From: Candidatus Dadabacteria bacterium
Lineage (GTDB): Bacteria > Desulfobacterota_D > UBA1144 > Nemesobacterales > JAJCZQ01
Direction of reading: 5' to 3'
Assembly (NCBI GenBank): GCA_030624695.1
Contig: JAUXJP010000097.1
Location: forward strand, 1-5,090
DNA length: 5,090 nt
Below are positions 1-5,090 of the stretch, one piece after another. A model generated the notes under the pieces. It ran no database searches. It saw only the letters and a list, made by a program, of their open reading frames with translations, and was not told the DNA's origin. A program made the position numbers and the translations under genes. Position 1 is the stretch's first letter. Each line of letters begins with the position of its first letter.

Positions 1-401
1 GATATACCGTATACGGCATCCTCCAGGATATCACTACACGGATGGTCCCCGTACCACTGCCTGTAATTTCCTTCATTTAGCCTGAAATCAGCACCTAAAT
101 CTATAATTTTAATTTTTCGCTTATAAATTTCATGTATCACTTCTGCAGAAACACCATGCGGAAGTGCCGCAAATACTATATCAATATCATCCGGGACCTT
201 TTTAGGGTCGAGCTTCTCAAGCTTAAGATCAAGAATACCCTTTAAGTGAGGGAATACCTCTGATACCTTTTTACCTGCATGTTTTTCGGCAGTAATATAG
301 GATATTTTCACGTTGGGATGATTAACCAGAATTCTTATGAGTTCCCCACCTGTGTACCCGCTTGCGCCAAGAATGGCTACATTAAATTCTTGCATGATCA
401 T
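1..401 (-). CDS. argC: N-acetyl-gamma-glutamyl-phosphate reductase, N-terminal part (cut by window edge)
   Basis: ArgC is the cytoplasmic NADPH-dependent enzyme that reduces N-acetylglutamyl-5-phosphate to the semialdehyde in arginine biosynthesis. The minus strand is open from an ATG at 401 to the left edge, giving 133 codons. Residues 8-25 carry the family's nucleotide-binding start (VAILGASGYTGGELIRIL), followed by HP at 28-29, a FAALPHG stretch at 77-83, DLGADFRL at 101-108 and AVYG at 129-132. These occur in the expected order for ArgC, which is usually about 310-350 residues. The catalytic cysteine would lie just beyond the visible part. A weak GGA at about 410-412 sits 8 nt before the ATG at 401; a second in-frame ATG at 395 is an alternative start. 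It is transcribed away from gap. The identity is clear from the motifs; only the start is uncertain. Confidence 0.93.
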   Translation of the reverse strand, partial: MIMQEFNVAILGASGYTGGELIRILVNHPNVKISYITAEKHAGKKVSEVFPHLKGILDLKLEKLDPKKVPDDIDIVFAALPHGVSAEVIHEIYKRKIKIIDLGADFRLNEGNYRQWYGDHPCSDILEDAVYGI

Positions 402-559
402 TGAAAATATCCGTTAAAAATTACAAATACAAGCCTTAAACGGCTCTAAATGCATTAATTTGCCGTAAAACCTGCATCTATCTTGACTAATAATAAACAA
501 AAGGTAGTGTAACTATTTTTTTGAAATAACGACTATAATTTCCCCGGAGGGACTGTTAC
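402..559. promoter_or_regulatory. Divergent intergenic region between argC and gap
   Basis: This 158-bp AT-rich stretch has no open frame worth calling and must hold the promoters of argC (leftward) and gap (rightward). On the plus strand a TTGACT at 483-488 resembles a -35 box, but 16-18 bp downstream there is only a poor -10 match (TAGTGT at 505-510). A perfect TATAAT lies at 534-539, but it would start transcription at about 546, on top of the ribosome binding site, and has no good -35. A short inverted repeat, AGCC at 432-435 and GGCT at 442-445, could be part of an operator or chance. No convincing argC promoter was found on the minus strand. The role is inferred from gene orientation; the exact sites are not established. 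Confidence 0.5.
546..551 (+). promoter_or_regulatory. Strong Shine-Dalgarno site of gap
   Basis: GGAGGG lies 8 nt before the ATG at 560 (core GGAGG at 546-550, 9 nt spacing). It fixes the gap start and suggests efficient translation, as expected for a glycolytic enzyme. Confidence 0.85.
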
Positions 560-1567
560 ATGCCTGTAAAAATCGGTATAAACGGATTTGGCAGAATCGG
601 ACGTCACGTATTAAGGATTGGGCTTCAAAGGCCGGATCTGGAATTTGTTGCGATTAATGATATTACAGATGCAAAAACTCTTGCACATCTGTTCAAATAT
701 GATTCTGTATTCGGCCCCTTTAAGGGAGAGATAGAAGTTGATGGAAATGATATTATTATTAATGGAAAAACTGTGAGAGTTTACTCCGAAAGAGACCCTA
801 AACAGATCCCCTGGGGCGAGGTAGGAGCCGAAATTGTTGCAGAATCAACAGGAATATTCAGGACCAGGGAACAGGTTTCAGCACACCTCGGCGAAACAGT
901 AAAGAAGGTAATCATTACTGCACCTGCCAAGGGTAAGGTGGATTTTTCAGTAGTTATGGGGATTAACGACAAAGATTACAACCCTGCTGAAGACCATATA
1001 ATCTCAAATGCTTCCTGTACAACCAACTGTTTTAGTATGCTTGTAAAAGTCCTTCATGAAAATTTTGAAATAAAAAGAGGACAGATGACAACTGTCCATT
1101 CATACACGAATGACCAGCAAATTCTCGATGCTCCACATTCCGATCTTAGAAGAGCACGTTCCGCAGCTCTATCCATTATCCCGACAAGCACGGGGGCAGC
1201 AAGCGCTATACAGCTTGTGTTTCCGGAGTTAAAAGGAAAACTTGAAGCCGTTGCGATGAGAGTGCCAACTCCTGATGTGTCAGTGGTGGATTTCACCTGT
1301 GAAGTAGGAAAAGCTACAACCGCAGAGGAAATAAATAAAACATTCCTCGAAGCTTCTAAGAATAATTTAAAAGGCTACCTCAGGTATGTTGATGAACCGC
1401 TCGTCTCCTCAGACTTCGTTGGCGACACACATTCCGCCGCATTTGACGCCGAGCTCACCTCTGTTGTTGAAGACAACCTTGTAAAGGTAATTGCATGGTA
1501 TGATAATGAATATGGATATTCTTCAAGAGTGGTCGATCTCTTGGAATTGATCGGGGCAAACCTTTGA
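560..1567 (+). CDS. gap: Glyceraldehyde-3-phosphate dehydrogenase, type I
   Basis: A phosphorylating GAPDH that interconverts glyceraldehyde-3-phosphate and 1,3-bisphosphoglycerate in the cytoplasm, normally as a tetramer. The 335-residue length is typical. The N-terminal Rossmann motif is G9-F-G11-R-I-G14, and Asp34 after the second strand favours NAD over NADP. The catalytic Cys153 sits in SNASCTTNC (149-157) and His180 in TTVHSYTN. Phosphate-site elements are PTSTGAA (208-214) and Arg234 in MRVPTPDVS; WYDNEYGY (313-320) is near the C-terminus. The position matching Leu187-Pro188 of the Bacillus enzyme appears to be Ala191-Pro192, so some NADP use cannot be excluded, but Asp34 argues for NAD. 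Oddities are FSML after the catalytic motif, where LAPV is usual, and Ser215 where Lys is common. The start is set by a strong ribosome binding site. The stop overlaps the pgk start, so the two genes are co-transcribed. Confidence 0.98.
   Translation: MPVKIGINGFGRIGRHVLRIGLQRPDLEFVAINDITDAKTLAHLFKYDSVFGPFKGEIEVDGNDIIINGKTVRVYSERDPKQIPWGEVGAEIVAESTGIFRTREQVSAHLGETVKKVIITAPAKGKVDFSVVMGINDKDYNPAEDHIISNASCTTNCFSMLVKVLHENFEIKRGQMTTVHSYTNDQQILDAPHSDLRRARSAALSIIPTSTGAASAIQLVFPELKGKLEAVAMRVPTPDVSVVDFTCEVGKATTAEEINKTFLEASKNNLKGYLRYVDEPLVSSDFVGDTHSAAFDAELTSVVEDNLVKVIAWYDNEYGYSSRVVDLLELIGANL
1553..1567 (+). promoter_or_regulatory. Start context of pgk: weak SD and TTG start overlapping the gap stop
   Basis: GGGG at 1553-1556 lies 7 nt before the TTG at 1564-1566, and the gap stop TGA is at 1565-1567, so the genes share TTGA. 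In the pgk frame a TGA at 1507-1509 blocks any far-upstream start. No ATG, GTG or TTG lies between it and 1564, nor soon after 1564 before the conserved PGK core. TTG is therefore the best start, probably reached by ribosomes ending gap (inference). Confidence 0.7.
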
Positions 1568-2763
1568 TAAACAAAGTAGTAATTTCTGATATTCCTGACG
1601 AGGAACTTAAAGGGAAAAGGGTATTTGTAAGGGTTGATTTCAACGTCCCGATAAAAGACGGTAAAATCAGCGAAGATTACAGAATCAGAAGAACTGTTCC
1701 AACTATTGACTATCTTATTGAAAAAGGTGCCAAGGTAATACTTGGATCACATCTCGGAAGGCCAAAAGGAAGAGACCTCCCCGGGCTGTCACTAAGGCCC
1801 ATAGCATTCCGCCTAACCGAACTTCTTGGAAGGGATGTAAAATTTTCCAAAAAAATTATTGGCAAAGACGTTCACTATGAAATAGACAACCTCATTAATG
1901 GAGGCGTTATGCTCCTTGAGAACCTGCGATTTCATATTGAAGAAAGAAATAATGATGAAGAATTTGCAAAAGAACTTGCTTCATTAGCAGATATTTATGT
2001 AAATGATGCTTTTGGAACATCCCACAGGGTACATGCATCCACATATGGAATGGCCTTTCACTTTGAGACAAGGGTTGCGGGTTTTGTTGTAAATAAAGAA
2101 ATCATGTTTTTGGGTCCAATGCTTTTGAACCCTTTGAAACCATACGTTGTAATTATAGGCGGGGCCAAGATCATGGATAAGATAGGAGCGATGAAAAATA
2201 TTATGGAAAAGGCCGACAAGGTGCTTCTTGGCGGCGGTATTGCCTATACATTCCTAAAGGCAAAAGGTGTACCAATAGGTAATTCAATCTGTGAAGATGA
2301 AATGGTTCCATGGGCAAAAGAAGCACTTCAGAAGTACGGGGAAAAAATATTCCTGCCTCTTGACCATGTAGTTGCAGAAAGCTTTGAGAACAGAAAAACA
2401 TCACTTGTGGTTGATAACGAAATACCTGATGATTACCATGGTTTTGATATCGGTCCTAAAACCATGACTAAATACTCTTCACTTATAAAAGGCAACGGTA
2501 CAATTTTCTGGAACGGGCCTATGGGACTTTTTGAAGATAGTGACTTTTCCTCGGGCACTACACAGATAGCGAGGTCAATGGCGCTTGCTACCTGGAGAGG
2601 AGCTACAACTGTAATCGGCGGCGGCGATACTATTTCCGCGATGAGAAATGCCGAAGTACTTGACCTTGAAATTACACACATTTCCACTGGCGGGGGAGCC
2701 TCTCTTGAATTCCTGGGTGGCAGTGACCTCCCCGGCATTACAGTATTAAACGATAAAAATTAA
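1564..2763 (+). CDS. pgk: Phosphoglycerate kinase
   Basis: This monomeric cytoplasmic kinase transfers phosphate between 1,3-bisphosphoglycerate and ADP to give 3-phosphoglycerate and ATP, the step after gap. At 399 residues it has full family length. The N-terminal substrate domain shows VRVDFNVP (22-29), RIRRTVPT (40-47), SHLGRPKG (62-69), LLENLRFHIEE (117-127) and NDAFGTSHRVHAS (147-159). The C-terminal nucleotide domain shows GGAKIMDKI (199-207), GGGIAYTFLKAKG (223-235), WNGPMGLFE (316-324), GGGDTISAM (352-360) and HISTGGGASLEFLGG (372-386). Motif variants such as IM where VS is usual at 203-204 are conservative for the fold. Translation starts at TTG, justified by the lack of other starts and by the overlap with gap. 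All key motifs are present, so the enzyme should be active. Confidence 0.98.
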   Translation: MINKVVISDIPDEELKGKRVFVRVDFNVPIKDGKISEDYRIRRTVPTIDYLIEKGAKVILGSHLGRPKGRDLPGLSLRPIAFRLTELLGRDVKFSKKIIGKDVHYEIDNLINGGVMLLENLRFHIEERNNDEEFAKELASLADIYVNDAFGTSHRVHASTYGMAFHFETRVAGFVVNKEIMFLGPMLLNPLKPYVVIIGGAKIMDKIGAMKNIMEKADKVLLGGGIAYTFLKAKGVPIGNSICEDEMVPWAKEALQKYGEKIFLPLDHVVAESFENRKTSLVVDNEIPDDYHGFDIGPKTMTKYSSLIKGNGTIFWNGPMGLFEDSDFSSGTTQIARSMALATWRGATTVIGGGDTISAMRNAEVLDLEITHISTGGGASLEFLGGSDLPGITVLNDKN

Positions 2764-2850
2764 GATTTTTTTTTATTGTTTTTTATGATAATCTATTAAC
2801 AATCAGATATTCACGTACCCCGGAAATTCAAAATTAAGAGGAACAATATC
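2764..2850 (+). promoter_or_regulatory. pgk-fbaB intergenic leader with fbaB ribosome binding site
   Basis: An 87-bp gap. At its left end AAAAAT (2755-2760, inside the pgk end) can pair with ATTTTT (2765-2770) around a TAAG loop, within a run of nine T at 2766-2774. An all-A:U stem is weak, so this is at best a partial terminator. TATGAT at 2784-2789 resembles a -10 box but has no recognisable -35. AAGAGGAA at 2836-2843 is a good Shine-Dalgarno site with GAGG ending 9 nt before the fbaB ATG. Whether fbaB is read through from gap-pgk or has its own promoter cannot be decided from sequence. Confidence 0.4.
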
Positions 2851-3933
2851 ATGCCGGATTCAGTTTCTAAACCTGTAAAGGGAATTGATCAAATTGTTGA
2901 ATTACTTGGTAACAAATCAGACTATTTCCTTGGCCACACCTGTAAAACAATAGATAAAAAACAGCTTCATTTACCCGGTAGGGATTTTATAGACAGGGTA
3001 TTCGTATCTACTGACAGGCCCGTTGCTGTTTTAAGGAACCTCCAGCTTCTTTTTAATACCGGCAGATTGTCCGGCACAGGTTATCTTTCAATTCTTCCGG
3101 TAGACCAGGGCATAGAACATTCAGCAGGTGCATCTTTTGCACCCAACCCGATCTATTTTGACCCCGAAAACATAGTAAAACTTGCAATAGAAGGCGGATG
3201 TAATGCCGTAGCTTCCACGCTAGGCGTGCTGGGTTCTGTTGCAAGAAAATATGCCCATAAGATTCCATTTATTATGAAAATTAACCACAATCAGCTTTTA
3301 AGCTACCCAAACAGCTTTGATCAAATACTATTTGCCAATGTTGACCAGGCATTTGAGATGGGGGCTGTTGGAGTAGGTGCAACAATATACTTTGGCTCTC
3401 CTGAGACAAACCGCCAGATCCAGGAAGTTTCACAGGCTTTCCAGCATGCACATAGCCTCGGCCTTGTAACAGTACTTTGGGCTTATCTCAGGAATTCTGA
3501 ATTTAAAAAAGACGGTACTGACTATCATGTCTCAGCGGATTTAAGCGGCCAGGCCGACCACCTTGCTGCTACAATCGAAGCCGATATCGTCAAACAGAAA
3601 CTCGCTGAAAATAATGGTGGCTACAATGCAATAAAGTTTGGGAAAACACACGAAAAGGTTTATTCAGAATTAACCTCTGACCATCCTATTGATCTTAACA
3701 GATACCAGGTTGCAAACTGTTACATGGGCCGGGCCGGCTTAATTAATTCGGGTGGTGCTTCAGGTGACAACGATTTACTTGACGTTGTAAAAACTTCAAT
3801 TATCAATAAAAGAGCCGGTGGTATGGGTTTAATTTCAGGAAGAAAATCATTTCAAAGGCCAATGAAGGAAGGAGTTTCACTTCTCAACTCTATTCAGAAT
3901 GTATATCTTGAAAAGAAAATAACAATTGCCTGA
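2851..3933 (+). CDS. fbaB: Fructose-bisphosphate aldolase class I (DhnA/FbaB type)
   Basis: This Schiff-base aldolase reversibly cleaves fructose-1,6-bisphosphate to dihydroxyacetone phosphate and glyceraldehyde-3-phosphate without a metal. From memory of E. coli FbaB (350 residues), the 360-residue product aligns along nearly its whole length, with about ten extra N-terminal residues. Shared blocks are TGYLSILPVDQGIEHSAGAS (76-95), NPIYFDPENIV (99-109), VGATIYFGS (175-183), VTVLWAYLRNS (206-216), DYHVSADLSGQADHLAATI (224-242), CYMGRAGLINSGGASG (290-305) and NKRAGGMGLISGRK (319-332). Lys248 in ADIVK corresponds to the Schiff-base lysine (Lys237 in E. coli). Glu243 replaces the Gly that E. coli FbaB has just before that motif. 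The DhnA family also includes an aromatic-precursor synthase, but the close match to FbaB makes aldolase the better call. It follows gap-pgk on the same strand. Confidence 0.96.
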   Translation: MPDSVSKPVKGIDQIVELLGNKSDYFLGHTCKTIDKKQLHLPGRDFIDRVFVSTDRPVAVLRNLQLLFNTGRLSGTGYLSILPVDQGIEHSAGASFAPNPIYFDPENIVKLAIEGGCNAVASTLGVLGSVARKYAHKIPFIMKINHNQLLSYPNSFDQILFANVDQAFEMGAVGVGATIYFGSPETNRQIQEVSQAFQHAHSLGLVTVLWAYLRNSEFKKDGTDYHVSADLSGQADHLAATIEADIVKQKLAENNGGYNAIKFGKTHEKVYSELTSDHPIDLNRYQVANCYMGRAGLINSGGASGDNDLLDVVKTSIINKRAGGMGLISGRKSFQRPMKEGVSLLNSIQNVYLEKKITIA

Positions 3934-3959
3934 ATCAAGCTTTATTTAAAGGAATTGAT
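3934..3959. terminator. Possible weak terminator hairpin at the convergent fbaB / oxidoreductase ends
   Basis: ATCAA (3934-3938) can pair with TTGAT (3955-3959), and CTTT (3940-3943) with AAAG (3948-3951) around an ATTT loop, with a small asymmetric internal bulge. A T-rich stretch (AATTTCTTTT) follows on the plus strand. The hairpin lies across the 8-bp gap between two convergent stops and extends into the 3' end of the minus-strand gene, a normal place for a shared terminator. The stem is AT-rich and imperfect, so support is weak. Confidence 0.25.
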
Positions 3960-4979
3960 AATTTCTTTTGTCAGCACATCAAATGAGTATTCAAGGTTTG
4001 GGCTGAAATCCCTTAATATAAAGTGGTTTACACCTGAATCTATATATTCCTGGAGTCTCTTTTTTACATCATCCGCATTACCATACACTACAAAGTCCGA
4101 AAGTATTTCTCTTGTATAGTATTTTTGCCCCATCTCCCTGAACCTTGTCAGCATCTGGCTATCATTGGGCATTATTGAAGTATAGGAAAGCCCTTTATAC
4201 TCTTCATCAATATCCAGTTTATAACCAGCTTCTTCAATAACATCGGGCCAAATAATTGCATGCTTAATATTATCAAGTGTCTCGTATGCCTCATCTTTGT
4301 TTTCCGCAATTGATAGAAAAACGTACATTGCCCTTTCAAAACGATTATTTTTTATTTCACTGGATTTTAGACCTTCATTCACAGCCTCTGATTTTTTTTC
4401 GTAAACCCAGCTGGGCATTGCGTTCGTAACCCATCCGTTCCCAATTTCTCCGGCCATTCTGAGAGCATTTGGGCCGGTAGCTGCAATAAAGAGCGGTACA
4501 GTGCCATTTACAGGGCTTATCCTTAGTTCGGCGTTCTGGAGCTTAAAATATTGCCCATTATGTGTTATTGGTCCTCCTGTCCAAAGTCCTCTCATAACAT
4601 TCACAGATTCCCTTAATCTCGAAAGCGCCTTGTTCCATTCAATACCATAACAATCCAGGTTCATTTTCTCACCATAACCAATGCAGCTAAACACCCTGCC
4701 GTCAGAAACGTGGTCGATAGTTGCAAGCCTGTGAGCCATAGTTGCCGGGTGCATTCTGTGTGGGTCCCCAATTGCACCAAGGTGAATCTTATCTGTGACA
4801 ACCGATGCCCCAGTAATTACTGACCATACTTCCGGGGTCAGTTTTTTTGCCATAAAAAGGATATGGTCCGGATACCAGACACTGTCCAGCCCGGCATCCT
4901 CACTTTTTTTTGCAAAACTTATAAGGTCTTTTACCGAAACACCTGGAAGAGGTGCAACTATGCCGAATTTTGTATTCAT
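3942..4979 (-). CDS. LLM-class (luciferase-like) oxidoreductase, probably F420-dependent
   Basis: A 345-residue protein of the bacterial luciferase-like TIM-barrel family, whose members use FMN or coenzyme F420. The N-terminus has the first barrel strand (KFGIVAPLPG, 4-13), then AKKSEDAGLDSVWYPDH (23-39). Asp38-His39 matches the catalytic Asp-His of F420-dependent dehydrogenases such as FGD and Adf. IGYGEKMN (100-107) places Glu104 where those enzymes have their active-site Glu in a GxGExxN motif. MAHRLATIDHVSDGRV (81-96) and VPLFIAATGPNALRMAGEIGNGWVTN (161-186) are typical family blocks. There is no signal peptide or membrane segment, so it should be cytoplasmic. The substrate is unknown; related functions include methylene-tetrahydromethanopterin reductase, alcohol and sugar-phosphate dehydrogenases. 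No good Shine-Dalgarno precedes the ATG at 4979, and TATAAT (4995-4990) lies close before it. Family is sure; cofactor is inferred. Confidence 0.85.
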   Translation of the reverse strand: MNTKFGIVAPLPGVSVKDLISFAKKSEDAGLDSVWYPDHILFMAKKLTPEVWSVITGASVVTDKIHLGAIGDPHRMHPATMAHRLATIDHVSDGRVFSCIGYGEKMNLDCYGIEWNKALSRLRESVNVMRGLWTGGPITHNGQYFKLQNAELRISPVNGTVPLFIAATGPNALRMAGEIGNGWVTNAMPSWVYEKKSEAVNEGLKSSEIKNNRFERAMYVFLSIAENKDEAYETLDNIKHAIIWPDVIEEAGYKLDIDEEYKGLSYTSIMPNDSQMLTRFREMGQKYYTREILSDFVVYGNADDVKKRLQEYIDSGVNHFILRDFSPNLEYSFDVLTKEIINSFK

Positions 4980-5069
4980 AACAGTTTTTATTATAAATGA
5001 ATGAGAAATAAATTGGTACTTATATTCGGATTTGACACTAAATCACTATTTGGTAACATCAAGTATAGT
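4980..5069. promoter_or_regulatory. Intergenic region upstream of the oxidoreductase gene
   Basis: AT-rich upstream region. For the minus-strand gene, TATAAT at 4995-4990 would give an almost leaderless transcript and has no good -35 (TACCAA at 5018-5013). For rightward transcription, a perfect TTGACA at 5032-5037 is followed after 16 bp by TAACAT at 5054-5059 (4 of 6 matches to the -10 consensus). The rightward pair is the more regular promoter and would serve a gene mostly beyond the window. None of these is more than a sequence match. Confidence 0.35.
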
Positions 5070-5090
5070 ATGGAGGATAGAAGAGCTCAC
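5070..5090 (+). CDS. Possible first codons of a rightward gene cut by the window edge
   Basis: An ATG at 5070 opens a frame of seven codons (MEDRRAH) to the window end, just downstream of the TTGACA/TAACAT promoter-like pair. It has no Shine-Dalgarno before it; instead GGAGGA at 5072-5077 overlaps the ATG and could itself be the ribosome binding site of a start just past 5090. The product cannot be named from seven residues, and the frame may be chance. Confidence 0.15.

Noticed and set aside
450..465. Possible ArgR operator upstream of argC (TGCATTAATTTGC)
   Set aside because: It matches the TGAAT-N4-ATTCA type arginine operator poorly and only one half looks similar, so it was not called.
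534..539. Perfect TATAAT before gap
   Set aside because: A start about 7 nt downstream would fall on the Shine-Dalgarno site and there is no matching -35 box, so it is probably chance in AT-rich DNA.
781..1643. Minus-strand open frames inside gap and at the gap-pgk junction (781-972, 1054-1296, 1455-1643)
   Set aside because: They lie opposite clearly coding gap and pgk sequence, have no recognisable motifs and no separate initiation signals, so they are shadows.
542..2824. CCCCGGA shared by the gap leader (542-548) and fbaB leader (2818-2824)
   Set aside because: It is only seven bases, lies at different distances from the two start codons (18 and 33 nt), and is not part of a longer or symmetric site.
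2201..3268. Minus-strand open frames inside pgk and fbaB (2201-2404, 2433-2738, 3053-3268)
   Set aside because: They are opposite conserved coding blocks of pgk and fbaB and have no family features of their own.
4795..5004. Plus-strand open frame of 69 codons opposite the start of the oxidoreductase gene
   Set aside because: It is the complement of the conserved N-terminal barrel region of the oxidoreductase, so its composition is explained by the real gene.
5013..5055. Direct repeat TTGGTA at 5013-5018 and 5050-5055
   Set aside because: Two six-base copies 37 bp apart in AT-rich intergenic DNA are expected by chance, and no third copy or symmetry was seen.
1..5090. An undescribed defence, mobile or biosynthetic system
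   Set aside because: Every substantial gene belongs to a known metabolic family, and no repeats, insertion ends, RNA gene or unexplained long non-coding stretch is present.

Overview
The window looks like ordinary chromosomal DNA of a moderately AT-rich bacterium. The GAPDH and phosphoglycerate kinase are bacterial in type, Shine-Dalgarno sites are clear before gap and fbaB, and genes are tightly packed. I could not settle the phylum: the class I FbaB-type aldolase and an oxidoreductase with F420-type active-site motifs do not point to one lineage. No mobile element, CRISPR array, tRNA or rRNA is visible.

Layout from left to right. Positions 1-401 (minus strand) hold the N-terminal 133 codons of argC, cut by the window edge. 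A 158-bp divergent intergenic region follows (402-559). The plus strand then carries gap (560-1567) and pgk (1564-2763); pgk starts with TTG inside the gap stop (TTGA overlap). After 87 bp comes fbaB (2851-3933). Only 8 bp separate the fbaB stop from the stop of a convergent luciferase-like oxidoreductase gene on the minus strand (3942-4979). The last 111 bp are intergenic and may hold the start of another rightward gene.

The three plus-strand genes form a central-carbon cluster. FbaB splits or forms fructose-1,6-bisphosphate, Gap interconverts glyceraldehyde-3-phosphate and 1,3-bisphosphoglycerate, and Pgk interconverts that with 3-phosphoglycerate plus ATP. All three steps are reversible, so the cluster can serve glycolysis or gluconeogenesis. 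Triosephosphate isomerase, which often follows gap-pgk in bacteria, is not in the window. ArgC (arginine biosynthesis) and the oxidoreductase are transcribed in the opposite direction and have no obvious link to the cluster.

I found no convincing undescribed system. The points worth a second look are modest: the coupled TTG start of pgk, unusual residues beside catalytic motifs in GAPDH and FbaB, and an unassigned enzyme with F420-type motifs.
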